This document shows, piece after piece, positions 37,388 through 45,661 of a stretch of DNA of 64,000 bases. The notes under the pieces are model-generated. The model made no database searches, was not told the DNA's origin, and was given only the letters and a program-made list of their open reading frames with translations. The stretch is from Sphingosinicella sp. LHD-64. Its GTDB lineage: Bacteria; Pseudomonadota; Alphaproteobacteria; Sphingomonadales; Sphingomonadaceae. Position 1 is the first letter of the stretch. Every line of letters begins with the position of its first letter. Both the position numbers and the translations under genes were made by a program. The stretch is taken from assembly GCF_031157375.1 (NCBI RefSeq), contig NZ_JAVIFV010000002.1, forward strand, positions 62,001 to 126,000. The letters run 5' to 3'.

Positions 37388-37687
37388 TCAATATTTCTGC
37401 TGACGCTCGTAGAGGGTCTTGTAGTGCTGGATGCGCGTGACGCGCAGGCCGGGCATGCCCGAACGGTCGACCGCCCGTTGCCAGCCGGCGAATTCCTCGA
37501 GGCTGAGGCCATAGCGCTCGCACGCCTCGTCGACGCTGAGCAGGCCGCCATTGACCGCGGACACGACCTCGGCCTTGCGGCGCACGACCCAGCGCGTCGT
37601 CTGGGGCGGCGGCAGGCTGTCCAGCGTCAGCGGCTCGCCAAGCGGGCCGATCACCTGGGCGGGTCGAAATTTCTGGTTCTCGATCAT
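37388..37687 (-). CDS. sciP: CtrA inhibitor SciP (DUF1153)
   Basis: SciP is a small cell-cycle regulator that binds CtrA and blocks its recruitment of RNA polymerase in Caulobacter. The 99-residue protein matches it along its whole length: MIENQKFRPAQVIGPLGEPL, TTRWVVRRKAEVVSAVNGGL, SVDEACERYGLSLEEFAGW and GLRVTRIQHYKTLYE. The middle is a helix-turn-helix. The ATG at 37687 is taken from the conserved N terminus. Its presence places the host within the CtrA-containing alphaproteobacteria. Confidence 0.93.
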   Translation of the reverse strand: MIENQKFRPAQVIGPLGEPLTLDSLPPPQTTRWVVRRKAEVVSAVNGGLLSVDEACERYGLSLEEFAGWQRAVDRSGMPGLRVTRIQHYKTLYERQQKY

Positions 37688-37835
37688 TCGTACCTCAAAA
37701 CTGCACACGAGTTCGGCGATCGATGCCGCCCACGTTCCTTCCCGTACTCCCCGAGCATTGAAGGAACGCTAAAACGCGACGGTAAAGATGTCGGTGAACA
37801 GGGTGTACGAAGGGTTAAGATCGGACCTGCGGGTT

Positions 37836-38078
37836 TCACGGTCTGCGCTCCGCCTCGTCCGGATGGAAGCTGCCCTGCTGCGCCGATCGGGCCCGCTGCC
37901 AGCCGGGGCCGGCGAGCAGGATTTCCGTGATCGGCTCCTCTGCCGTCGGCAGTGCCGGCACGCGCGCAGCCGTTGCCGCGGCGCGCGTCGCCCGCTGCGC
38001 GGCGAGCGTCGCGAGCAGGACGTCATGGTCGAGCGGCGCCCGATGCCTCGCCCCCTTGCCGGGAAAGCTCATCTTCAT
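37836..38078 (-). CDS. Small hypothetical protein (80 aa)
   Basis: A frame starting [20 protein letters not shown] and ending in a charged tail is open between sciP and mnmA. It is Ala/Arg rich, has no signal peptide or membrane helix, and contains the short segment [18 protein letters not shown]. The ribosome binding site (AAGGCGGG) is moderate. I recognise no family, and the opposite strand is also open here, so it is only a candidate gene. Confidence 0.45.
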   Translation of the reverse strand: MKMSFPGKGARHRAPLDHDVLLATLAAQRATRAAATAARVPALPTAEEPITEILLAGPGWQRARSAQQGSFHPDEAERRP

Positions 38079-38167
38079 CGCCGCCCGCCTTAGCGAAAGA
38101 GGGTGAAGGGGAAGTAAAGCACCAAAGGGGTGGGCGGCGGGCCTTTGTGCGCCTATCTAGCGCCGCG

Positions 38168-39274
38168 ATGGACGCGGATTTCCAGCTCGGCCGATCGCCC
38201 AGGGGGGCGCGGATCGTCGTCGCCATGTCGGGCGGCGTCGACAGCTCGGTCGTGGCCGCGCTCGCCCACCGGAGCGGCGCCGAGGTGATCGGGATCACCC
38301 TCCAGCTCTATGATCACGGCGCCGCGACCGGGCGCGCGAAGAGCTGCTGCGCCGGGCGCGACATCCATGACGCGCGCGCCGTCGCCGACCGGCTCGGCTT
38401 CGCCCATCACGTCTTCGACTATGAGAGCCGCTTCCGCGAGAGCGTGATCGAGCGCTTCGCCGACGAATATGCCAGTGGCCGCACGCCGGTCCCGTGCATC
38501 AGCTGCAATCAGGGCGTGAAGTTCACCGACCTCCTCGCCCTCGCCCGCGATCTCGGCGCGGATTGCCTCGCCACCGGCCATTATGCCCGCCGCGTCGCCG
38601 GGCCGGACGGGCCGGAGCTGCACCGCGCCGCCGATCCGGCGCGCGACCAGAGCTATTTCCTGTTCGCGACGACCCGCGACCAGCTCGATTTCCTGCGCTT
38701 TCCCCTGGGCGGCCTGCCCAAGGCGGCGGTGCGCGACCTCGCCCGCGAGCTCGCACTGATCGTCGCCGACAAGCCGGACAGCCAGGACATCTGCTTCGTC
38801 CCCGACGGCGACTATGCCCGGATCGTCGAGAAGGTGCGCCCTGAGACGGCGCATCCGGGCGAGATCGTCGATCAGGACGGGCGGGTGCTGGGCATGCATC
38901 GCGGCCTCATCCACTTCACCGTCGGCCAGCGCCGCGGCCTCGAGATCGGCGGGCAGAGCGCGCCGCTCTACGTGCTGAAGCTGGAGCCCGAGAGCCGCCG
39001 CGTCGTGGTCGGCCCCAGGCGGGCGCTCGCGGTGCGCAGCGCCCGGCTCGACGGCATCAACTGGCTCGGCGAGGACCAGCGCGACGGCCTCGCCGTCAAG
39101 GTCCGCTCGCTCGCCAGACCGGCTCCGGCGCGCATCGACGGCGACCGCGTGATCTTCCGGACGCCCGAATATGGCGTCGCGCCGGGGCAGGCGGCGGTGA
39201 TCTACGAGGGCGAGCGGGTGCTCGGCGGGGGCTGGATCGCCGAGACGGAGGCCGCCGCGCTCGAAGCGGCCTGA
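38168..39274 (+). CDS. mnmA: tRNA-specific 2-thiouridylase
   Basis: MnmA thiolates U34 of tRNAs for Lys, Glu and Gln with ATP and a persulfide relay. The 368-residue protein has the PP-loop [14 protein letters not shown], the first catalytic cysteine in [11 protein letters not shown], the second in [15 protein letters not shown], and the C-terminal beta domains ([14 protein letters not shown] and [18 protein letters not shown]). The ATG at 38168 gives [16 protein letters not shown], a sensible N terminus. Its 3' end overlaps the convergent permease gene by 73 bases. Confidence 0.95.
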   Translation: MDADFQLGRSPRGARIVVAMSGGVDSSVVAALAHRSGAEVIGITLQLYDHGAATGRAKSCCAGRDIHDARAVADRLGFAHHVFDYESRFRESVIERFADEYASGRTPVPCISCNQGVKFTDLLALARDLGADCLATGHYARRVAGPDGPELHRAADPARDQSYFLFATTRDQLDFLRFPLGGLPKAAVRDLARELALIVADKPDSQDICFVPDGDYARIVEKVRPETAHPGEIVDQDGRVLGMHRGLIHFTVGQRRGLEIGGQSAPLYVLKLEPESRRVVVGPRRALAVRSARLDGINWLGEDQRDGLAVKVRSLARPAPARIDGDRVIFRTPEYGVAPGQAAVIYEGERVLGGGWIAETEAAALEAA

Positions 39275-40551
39275 CGGCGCGCGATCAGGAACAGCAGCAG
39301 GCCGAGCGCGACGAGGCCGCCGAGCATCGCCCAGGCATCGCCGCGTGACTGCATCGCCGCCCAGACGCACAGGGCAAGGCCCGCGCCGATCAGGGCAAAG
39401 GTGCCGATGCCGGTCGCAAGGCCGGCGCGGCGCCGGTTGGCGGGCAAGGCGGCGATGCTGGCGCCATAGACGAACAGGCGCGCCAGCGTGCTGACGATGG
39501 CGAGCCAGACGAAGCTGCCGGTCACCGCCAGCGCGAAGCCGAGCAGACCCATGAACAGCACCGAATTGGCCGGGGTCGCGAAACGTGCGCTGACCCGCCC
39601 GAACCAGCACGGAAGCAGCCCGCCCTGGGCCAGCGCATAGGTAACTCGCGGCGTCGAGGTAAGCGATCCCGTGACGTTGCCGGCGACCGAGGCAAGCGCG
39701 GTCAGCGACAGCAGCACCGCGCCGACCGGCCCGATCAGCGCCTCCGCGAAGGCGGCCAGCGGCGCGTCCGGCGCGGCGCCGGCGGGCATGACCGCGACAT
39801 AGGCGAGCTGCACCAGGAAGTAGATCGCCGCCGTCGCAACGACGGTCGCGATCAGCGCGCGCGGGATGTTGCGCTCGGGATCGCGCGTCTCGCCGGCCGG
39901 GACCACCGAATTCTCGAAGCCGACGAAGGCATAGAGCACGACCAGCGCCGTCGCCTCGATCGCCGAGAGCGACGGCGGCGGACCGGGTGGCGGCACCGCA
40001 TGGGCGGACCAGATCAGGCCGAAAACCGCGAGCGCGACAAGCGGCAGCGCCTTGAGCAGGGTCAGCGCATCGAGCGCCCGGATCGCCCGGCGCACGCCGG
40101 CGACGTTGATCAGGGTGAGCGCGCCGATCAGCAAGGCGATGGTCGCGATCCGGCCGATCGCCGTGCCGAGCGGCGGCCAGAGCGCAGCGGCATAGATCGC
40201 GAACACATTTGCGTTGGCGGCGAGCGCCGTCACGCGGGTCAGGTAATAGAGCCAGCCGACCTGAAAGGATGCGACCGGCCCGAACACGGCCGTATAAGCG
40301 GCCGGACCGCCGGAGGTCGGAAACAGCGCCGCCAGCCGCGCGAACGGCAGCACGACGAGCAGGACGGCGAGGGCGAACAGCGGGAACAGCCACGGGCTGA
40401 ACGCGCCGAACTGGCCGTGCAGCGTCGCCGGCAAGGCGAAAATACCCGCGCCGACGATCCCGTTGAACGCGAGGAAGGCCGAGCCGGTGAAGCCGATGTC
40501 GCGGCGCAGACCGGGCGCGTCAGCCTCGGTGGGCGAGCCGCCCGCGCTTAT
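39202..40551 (-). CDS. APC-family amino-acid permease with an apparent ATA start codon
   Basis: The 449-residue frame holds about 12 transmembrane helices. Homology-like sequence starts at [20 protein letters not shown], the first APC helix, so the true N terminus must lie upstream of the first canonical start (a TTG at 40434 inside that helix). Upstream there is no ATG, GTG or TTG before a stop; instead ATA at 40551 overlaps the TAA stop of the preceding gene exactly as an ATGA junction would. The likely ancestral codon was ATG ([13 protein letters not shown]). The gene may be silent or weakly translated. Substrate unknown. Confidence 0.78.
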   Translation of the reverse strand: MSAGGSPTEADAPGLRRDIGFTGSAFLAFNGIVGAGIFALPATLHGQFGAFSPWLFPLFALAVLLVVLPFARLAALFPTSGGPAAYTAVFGPVASFQVGWLYYLTRVTALAANANVFAIYAAALWPPLGTAIGRIATIALLIGALTLINVAGVRRAIRALDALTLLKALPLVALAVFGLIWSAHAVPPPGPPPSLSAIEATALVVLYAFVGFENSVVPAGETRDPERNIPRALIATVVATAAIYFLVQLAYVAVMPAGAAPDAPLAAFAEALIGPVGAVLLSLTALASVAGNVTGSLTSTPRVTYALAQGGLLPCWFGRVSARFATPANSVLFMGLLGFALAVTGSFVWLAIVSTLARLFVYGASIAALPANRRRAGLATGIGTFALIGAGLALCVWAAMQSRGDAWAMLGGLVALGLLLFLIARRQAASSAAASVSAIQPPPSTRSPS

Positions 40552-41045
40552 TGCTGCGGCTCCGGCGGAATCCCGGCCTCTTCGCGCTCTTCCTCACGGC
40601 CCTCGCGCAGGATCTCGGCTTCCTGGCGGCGCAGCCGCTCCTGCCGCGCCTCGTCGATCAGCTGGTTCCAGTTGATCCGCTCGTCGGTCGCGCGCTCGGC
40701 GCGGGCCTGCGTCACCATCTGGTTGAAGCAGCCGGTCCAGCCGCCCGGACCGGTCGGCGAGCAGCTCTCGGTGCCGGCGCGGCCGACATAGGAGAGCTCG
40801 ACCGCGCGGCGCGCCCAGGCCTGGTTGGACGGATTGTTGGGATCGCTCCTGAGGTTCGGCGGAATGCGGTAGCGGTCGTCCTCCGGCAGGCGCGCGCAGA
40901 CATTGATGACGGCATCGGTGCTCGGCGGACAGGTGTCTTCACCGTAGACGATCAGCTGGTTGATCTGCGGCTCGCCGGTGGCCGACTGGGCCGAGGCCGC
41001 CCCGGCGACGAACAGCAGCGGAAGGGCGAACAGGGCGTGACGCAT
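40548..41045 (-). CDS. Exported hypothetical protein (165 aa)
   Basis: The product has a Sec signal (MRHALFALPLLFVAGAASAQ) and a mature domain with four cysteines (EDTCPPST, INVCARLPE, ESCSPTGPG, TGCFNQM), suggesting two disulfides formed in the periplasm, where the nearby DsbB would help. The C terminus is a highly charged helix (RQERLRRQEAEILREGREEE) ending in PPEPQQ. The family is unknown to me, though the cysteine pattern resembles other small exported sphingomonad proteins. It starts three bases after coq7 stops. Confidence 0.75.
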   Translation of the reverse strand: MRHALFALPLLFVAGAASAQSATGEPQINQLIVYGEDTCPPSTDAVINVCARLPEDDRYRIPPNLRSDPNNPSNQAWARRAVELSYVGRAGTESCSPTGPGGWTGCFNQMVTQARAERATDERINWNQLIDEARQERLRRQEAEILREGREEEREEAGIPPEPQQ

Positions 41046-41048
41046 GAC

Positions 41049-41621
41049 CTAGATCCTCTTCGACAGTTCGATCGCGACACGGCAGCCGGCCCGGATCGCG
41101 GCATAGAGCACAGGATAGCCGAAGCTGTCCTCGGCGCCAGCCTCGATCGCGGCGTCGCGATGTTCGCGCTCGTCGGCCTGGAAATCGGCGATCGCCTCGG
41201 ACAGCGGCGGATCGTCGGAGCCCAGGGCCGCGAGCTGCTCCGAATAATGCCGGTCGATCTCGTCCTCGACCGCCGCGGTGCAGGCCATCGCCGCCTTCGG
41301 GCCGATCAGCGCGGTGGCGGCGCCGAGCGCATGGCCGGCGACATGCCAGAAGGGCTGCAGCAGGGTCGGACGCACGCCGCGTTCGGCGAGCATCGCGTCG
41401 AAATGCCTGAGATGGCGCTGCTCCTGCGCCGCCATGCGCGCGATCAGGTGCGCGGAAGGGTGGCGATCGCCCAGCACGGCGAGCTGGCCGGCATAGATGC
41501 GGGTCGCGCCATATTCGCCGGCTTGGTCGACGCGCAACATCGACGCCGCGTCGGGGCGCGAATCGCCGGGGCGCCAGGCGGGCGTCAGATCCGGACCGGG
41601 GACCGCTTCAGACTCAACCAT
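41049..41621 (-). CDS. coq7: Demethoxyubiquinone hydroxylase (Coq7/UbiF-type)
   Basis: Coq7 is a carboxylate-bridged diiron enzyme that hydroxylates demethoxyubiquinone in ubiquinone synthesis. The 190-residue protein has the repeated ferritin-like motifs: RVDQAGEYGATRIYAGQL (Glu), MAAQEQRHLRHFD (Glu, His), AVEDEIDRHYSEQL (Glu) and ADEREHRDAAIEAG (Glu, Glu-His). The membrane-binding helices lie near HVAGHALGAATALIGPKAA. The start at 41621 overlaps the dsbB end by 37 bases; a shorter start at MLRVDQAG is possible. Confidence 0.93.
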   Translation of the reverse strand: MVESEAVPGPDLTPAWRPGDSRPDAASMLRVDQAGEYGATRIYAGQLAVLGDRHPSAHLIARMAAQEQRHLRHFDAMLAERGVRPTLLQPFWHVAGHALGAATALIGPKAAMACTAAVEDEIDRHYSEQLAALGSDDPPLSEAIADFQADEREHRDAAIEAGAEDSFGYPVLYAAIRAGCRVAIELSKRI

Positions 41622-42112
41622 AACACCACCAACGCGCCAATAGCGGAAAGGATCGCATTCCAGCCGGCCATCGAAATGCCGAACAGCGACCAGGGTACCT
41701 GATCGCAGCGCACGATCGGCGCGGCGATGATCGCCTTCAAAAGGTCGTCATTGGAACCGCTGCCACCGCCGACCAGGCTGGTGCACTGGGTGAAGCCTTC
41801 GAAGATGCCCGCCTCGACGCCGGCATGATAGAAGCCGATCAGGCCGCTCGCGAGAATGGCGAGCGCCGCCAGCCAGACGAAGCTGCGGCCACGATCCGGC
41901 ATGCGCCCGGCGAGCAGCGCGATCACGGCGAAGGCGAGCGCCGCCATATGGGCATAGCGCTGCCACCAGCACATCTCGCAGGGCGGGAGGTGACGGACAT
42001 ATTGGAAATAATAGGCGCCGCCGAGCAGAGCCGCCGGCACCGCGACCGCGAAGAGCTTGGCGAGGCCGAGCGGCCCCGGACCCGCGGCTCCGGCAGAGGC
42101 GCTGGTCGCCAT
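41585..42112 (-). CDS. dsbB: Disulfide bond formation protein DsbB
   Basis: DsbB re-oxidises DsbA and passes electrons to quinone. The 175-residue protein has four transmembrane helices and the expected two cysteine pairs: Cys45 and Cys48 in PPCEMCWWQRY, and Cys110 with Cys136 in the second periplasmic loop (FTQCTS, IVRCDQ). The quinone-binding region follows the first pair (WWQRYAHMAALAF). It starts eight bases after ctpA stops and overlaps coq7, so the three are probably cotranscribed; coq7 making quinone for DsbB is a suggestive neighbour. Confidence 0.93.
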   Translation of the reverse strand: MATSASAGAAGPGPLGLAKLFAVAVPAALLGGAYYFQYVRHLPPCEMCWWQRYAHMAALAFAVIALLAGRMPDRGRSFVWLAALAILASGLIGFYHAGVEAGIFEGFTQCTSLVGGGSGSNDDLLKAIIAAPIVRCDQVPWSLFGISMAGWNAILSAIGALVVLWLSLKRSPVRI

Positions 42113-42120
42113 CTTGAGGC

Positions 42121-43461
42121 TCAGCGACGGCTGGTGCGGCCGGGAGCGGCGCCGGCGGTCTGGACGCGATTCAGCCGCGAGATCGTCTGCACCGCATAGT
42201 GGAGCTGATAGTCCTCGATGCCGCGCTGCTCGAGCTCCTGCGTGGTCGATGCGAAGCGCGGATCGGGGCGGCCGTCATCCTGGAGCACGTCGTCGCGGAT
42301 GCCCGCCTCGTTGACCAGGTGGCGCCTGAGATCCGATTCGCGCACCCGCGTCCGCGAGGCGAAATCGGGGTCGGAAAGCTGCGGCACGCGAAGATCGGGC
42401 GAAACGCCGCCTTCCTGCACCGAGCGGCCCGACGGCGTGTAGTAGCGCGCCGTAGTCAGCCTCAGCGCGGTGTCGCCGCGGCCGAGCGGGATCAGGGTCT
42501 GGACCGAGCCCTTGCCGAAGGTGGTCTCGCCCATGACGATGGCGCGGCGATGGTCCTGCAGCGCCGCCGCGACGATCTCGGAGGCCGAGGCGGTGCCGGC
42601 ATCGACGAGCACGACGATCGGCGCGCCGTGCGCCTCGTCGCCGGGACGGGCATAATAGCGCTCGATGTCGGTGCGGCGCCGGCCGCGCTGGGAGACGATC
42701 TCGCCACGCTCCAGGAACAGGTCGGAGAGACCGACGGCCTGGTCGAGCAGGCCGCCGGGGTTCGATCTCAGATCCAGCACCCAGCCGCTCGGCTCGCCGC
42801 CGAGCTGGCGGCGGATGTCGGCCATGGCGCGCTGCGCCGCCTCGGTGGTGTTGCGGTTGAAGGTGGTGACGGTGAGGATGCCGACGCGGTCCTGCACCGC
42901 GGAGGTCACCGCGGGGATGTCGATCACGGCGCGGGTGATGCTGAGCTGGAGCGGCGCGTCGCGGCCCGGGCGAACCACGGTGATGCGGACGCTCGTGCCG
43001 GGTGCGCCGCGCATCTTCTCGACCGCCTCGTCGAGCGTGCCGCCGAAGAAGAGCTGGCCGTCGATATGGGTGATGAAGTCGCCCGCCTTGATGCCGGCGC
43101 GATCGGCCGGAGTGCCGCGGGTGGCCGCGATCACCTTCACCGCGCCGTCCTCCATGGTGACGGTAAGGCCGAGGCCGCCATAATTGCCGTCGGTCGTGGT
43201 CATCAGGCTCTGGAAGCCGCGCGCGTCGAGATAGGAGCTGTGCGGATCGAGGCTGGAGAGCATGCCGTCGATCGCGCCGCGGATCAAAGTCGTATCGTCG
43301 ACCTGGTCGACATATTCGGCCTTCACGCGCTCGAGCACGCTCATGAACTGGTCGATCTCGCGATAGGAATTCACGTCGACCTGGGCGAGCGCGGCGGTCG
43401 CGGCGGGAATGAAGGCGACGGCGCTGACGAGGCCGATCGAGCGAAAGAGATTGCTGGCCAT
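42121..43461 (-). CDS. ctpA: Carboxy-terminal processing protease (S41 family)
   Basis: The 446-residue periplasmic protease cleaves C-terminal tails of envelope proteins. It has a signal anchor (SIGLVSAVAFIPAATAALAQ), an N-terminal cap, a PDZ domain (YGGLGLTVTMEDGAVKVIAA, RAGIKAGDFITHIDG) and the S41 core. The catalytic serine lies in DAGTASASEIVAAAL and the catalytic lysine in TTFGKGSVQTLIPL. It is downstream of an EnvC-type gene, the usual alphaproteobacterial order, and a large hairpin repeat sits in the 198-base gap between them. Confidence 0.94.
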   Translation of the reverse strand: MASNLFRSIGLVSAVAFIPAATAALAQVDVNSYREIDQFMSVLERVKAEYVDQVDDTTLIRGAIDGMLSSLDPHSSYLDARGFQSLMTTTDGNYGGLGLTVTMEDGAVKVIAATRGTPADRAGIKAGDFITHIDGQLFFGGTLDEAVEKMRGAPGTSVRITVVRPGRDAPLQLSITRAVIDIPAVTSAVQDRVGILTVTTFNRNTTEAAQRAMADIRRQLGGEPSGWVLDLRSNPGGLLDQAVGLSDLFLERGEIVSQRGRRRTDIERYYARPGDEAHGAPIVVLVDAGTASASEIVAAALQDHRRAIVMGETTFGKGSVQTLIPLGRGDTALRLTTARYYTPSGRSVQEGGVSPDLRVPQLSDPDFASRTRVRESDLRRHLVNEAGIRDDVLQDDGRPDPRFASTTQELEQRGIEDYQLHYAVQTISRLNRVQTAGAAPGRTSRR

Positions 43462-43562
43462 GCTTGGTCCTGATGAAAGGCGGTTTCGCCGGCTTCTACC
43501 GTGTTTCTAGGCCCGGGAAAAGCAACGGGAGATTAACGCGGTGATTGGATCGAGCGGCACCA

Positions 43563-43636
43563 GCCCGCACCCCCACCCGGCCTCCGGCCTCCCATCGACA
43601 GGATATGCTATTGGGAGGCCGGGTGGGGGTGTGGGC
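43563..43636. repeat. Large hairpin repeat between envC-type gene and ctpA
   Basis: Two 23-base arms (GCCCGCACCCCCACCCGGCC... at 43563-43585 and its complement at 43614-43636) pair with a single mismatch around a 28-base loop, forming a very stable stem. The core ACCCGGCCTCC/GGAGGCCGGGT and its C-rich flank look like interspersed repeats of sphingomonad genomes. No other copy of this sequence was seen in the window. It may attenuate or stabilise the mRNA between the two genes. Confidence 0.75.
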
Positions 43637-43659
43637 CGGCACCGTCTGACGAGCAGGCG

Positions 43660-44832
43660 CTAGCCGGCGAGGAGCTGCGCGACCGGAACGGGGCGCCCGT
43701 TTCGGCGCAATTCGACGGTGACGCGGGGCGACTCGCCGCCGGTCCGGCCGAGCGCCGCGCCGCGCCGGACGATGGCGCCCGGCGCCACATCGAGGGTAGC
43801 GAGATTGGTGATCACGGTCGACCAGCCGCGACCATGATCGAGGATGACGACATTGCCGTAGGAGCGGAAGGCCGCCGCGAACAGGACGCGGCCGTTCGCC
43901 GGCGCGATCACCCGCGCGCCGGGCGCGACCGCGAAGGTCAGCCCGCGCGAATGGACGCCGCCGTCGGAAATCTCGCCGACTCCGGTCAACAGGCGCCCCT
44001 GGACGGGAAGGAGGTAGGGGAGTGGATTGGCACGCTGTTCGCGACGCTCGCCTTCGCGCAGCGGGCGCGGCATCGGCTCCGGCAGTTGGGCGAGGCTGGC
44101 CTCGAGCTGCGCCTGATAGGCCCGGTTGCCGATCGTCCGGGCGAGCGCGCGCGCCTCCTCGCCTAGGGCGAGCGCCCTATCCGACTCGGTGAGCGCGAGG
44201 CCGGCCAGTTCCGACGAGTGCGACCGTTCCCGCGCCTCGAACGCGGCCAGCTCGACGCGGCGGCGGCGCAGCTGCTCGCGGCTGGCGAGCAGGGCCGTGC
44301 GCGCCAGGTCCGCGTCGCGGCGCAGAGCGTTGCCGCGTGTCACTTCGGCCCGCAGCGCGGCGGTGCGGCGGCGGATTTCCGGAAGGGTGGCCGCGAGCAG
44401 CGATCGGACGCGAACCGTGTCGTTGACCGATCCCGGCTGGACCAGCGCCAGCGCGGCCGGCCTGCGCGCCATCGTCTGGAGGGCGGCGGTAAGACGGACG
44501 AGCGGTCTCTGGCGCGCCGCCAGCCGCGCGCGCTGCCCCGCCTGGAGCTGCTCGACGATCGCGATCCGGCGCTGCGCCGCGGTGAGACCGGATTCGGCGG
44601 CCTCGATGCGGGCGGCCAGCGCCGCGCCCTCGACGCGGGCGCGCTGGGCCGCGTCGGTCGCGCGACGGGCCCGCTGGTCGAGCGCCCGCGACCGCGCCTC
44701 CGCCTGACGCGCGTCCTTCAGGGCCTGCGCGAAGGCGTCGGCATCGCTGCCGCGCGCCGCATGCGCGGCAACCGCCGCGACGAGCGGCAAGGCCGCAAGG
44801 ATGAGGAGCAATGGGAGCAATGGCCCGCGCAC
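43660..44832 (-). CDS. EnvC-like murein hydrolase activator with degenerate LytM domain
   Basis: The 390-residue periplasmic protein has an N-terminal membrane segment (LLPLLLILAALPLVAAVAAH), a long Ala/Arg-rich coiled-coil (about residues 30-255) and a C-terminal M23/LytM domain. The zinc-binding residues are lost: HSRGLTF has Thr for the Asp of HxGxD, and the HxH is replaced in VTVELRRNGRP. This is the layout of EnvC, which activates amidases at division sites rather than cutting peptidoglycan. A GTG at 44832 behind AAGGA is chosen as start. It follows rlmH closely. Confidence 0.85.
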   Translation of the reverse strand: MRGPLLPLLLILAALPLVAAVAAHAARGSDADAFAQALKDARQAEARSRALDQRARRATDAAQRARVEGAALAARIEAAESGLTAAQRRIAIVEQLQAGQRARLAARQRPLVRLTAALQTMARRPAALALVQPGSVNDTVRVRSLLAATLPEIRRRTAALRAEVTRGNALRRDADLARTALLASREQLRRRRVELAAFEARERSHSSELAGLALTESDRALALGEEARALARTIGNRAYQAQLEASLAQLPEPMPRPLREGERREQRANPLPYLLPVQGRLLTGVGEISDGGVHSRGLTFAVAPGARVIAPANGRVLFAAAFRSYGNVVILDHGRGWSTVITNLATLDVAPGAIVRRGAALGRTGGESPRVTVELRRNGRPVPVAQLLAG

Positions 44833-44836
44833 CAGC

Positions 44837-45259
44837 CTATCCTTCGCGATGATAGGGGTGGTTCGCAAGGATGCTCGTCGCCCGGAACAGTTGCTCGGCG
44901 AGCATCGCCCGGGCGAGGAGGTGCGGCCAGGTCGCGGTGCCGAAGGCGAGCAGGAGGTCGGCCTCGGCGCGCTCGGCATCGCCAAAGCCGCCTGCGGCGC
45001 CGATCAGGAAGCGCGCCTCGCGCCGGCCGTCGTCGCGCCAGCGCTCGAGCCGGCGGGCCAGCTCGGTCGAGGAGAGCTGCGCGCCCTTCTCGTCGAGCAG
45101 GATCGTGACGCCGTTGTCGGCCGGTGGCGGCACCTTGCCCCCCGTGTCCGGGAGCTCGGTCACCTTCGTGGACCAGGTGATGCGTTTCAGATAGCGCGCG
45201 ACCAGTTCCGCCTCCGGGCCGCGCCCTATCTTCCCCCGCGCGACGATGTGGAGCAACAA
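44837..45259 (-). CDS. rlmH: 23S rRNA (pseudouridine1915-N3)-methyltransferase RlmH
   Basis: RlmH is a SPOUT-class methyltransferase acting on assembled ribosomes. The 140-residue protein shows MLLHIVARGKIGRGPEAELV at the start, LLDEKGAQLSSTELARRL, the knot motif FLIGAAGGFGDAERAEADLL and the C-terminal ARAMLAEQLFRATSILANHP. It lies between rsfS and the EnvC-type gene, with six and four bases between genes, so all are one transcript. Confidence 0.95.
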   Translation of the reverse strand: MLLHIVARGKIGRGPEAELVARYLKRITWSTKVTELPDTGGKVPPPADNGVTILLDEKGAQLSSTELARRLERWRDDGRREARFLIGAAGGFGDAERAEADLLLAFGTATWPHLLARAMLAEQLFRATSILANHPYHREG

Positions 45260-45265
45260 GGCGGC

Positions 45266-45661
45266 TCAGTGCGCTGCGACGGCCGACGCGGCGCTCTCCT
45301 CGAACGCCCACATCCTTTCGAGATTGTAGAAGCTGCGCACTTCCGGGCGGAACAGGTGGACGATCACGTCCTCGGCATCGATCAACACCCAGTCGGCGAC
45401 CGGCAGCCCCTCGACGCGCACGTTGCGGCCGAGATCGCGCTTGATCCGCTCGGTGAGCTTCTGCGCCATCGAGGCAACCTGACGGGTCGAGCGGCCGCTC
45501 GCGATCACCATATAGTCGGCGATGTTGGATTTGCCGACAAGCGGGATGGAGGCGACGTCGAGCGCCTTGTCGTCGTCGAGGGAACGAAGCACGAGGTCGT
45601 GAAGCGCCTCGGCCTGTTCGTCGGCTCCGCCGGTCTGCGGAGCGGGTGCGTTAGCGGGCAA
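45266..45661 (-). CDS. rsfS: Ribosome silencing factor RsfS
   Basis: RsfS binds L14 (uL14) and blocks subunit joining when nutrients are short. The 131-residue protein has the family core: LVLRSLDDDKALDVASIPLV, SNIADYMVIASGRSTRQV and DWVLIDAEDVIVHLFRPEVR followed by FYNLERMW. It begins with TTG rather than ATG, supported by a near-perfect Shine-Dalgarno (AAAGGAGG) four bases ahead. It overlaps the end of nadD by 11 bases. Confidence 0.94.
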   Translation of the reverse strand: MPANAPAPQTGGADEQAEALHDLVLRSLDDDKALDVASIPLVGKSNIADYMVIASGRSTRQVASMAQKLTERIKRDLGRNVRVEGLPVADWVLIDAEDVIVHLFRPEVRSFYNLERMWAFEESAASAVAAH

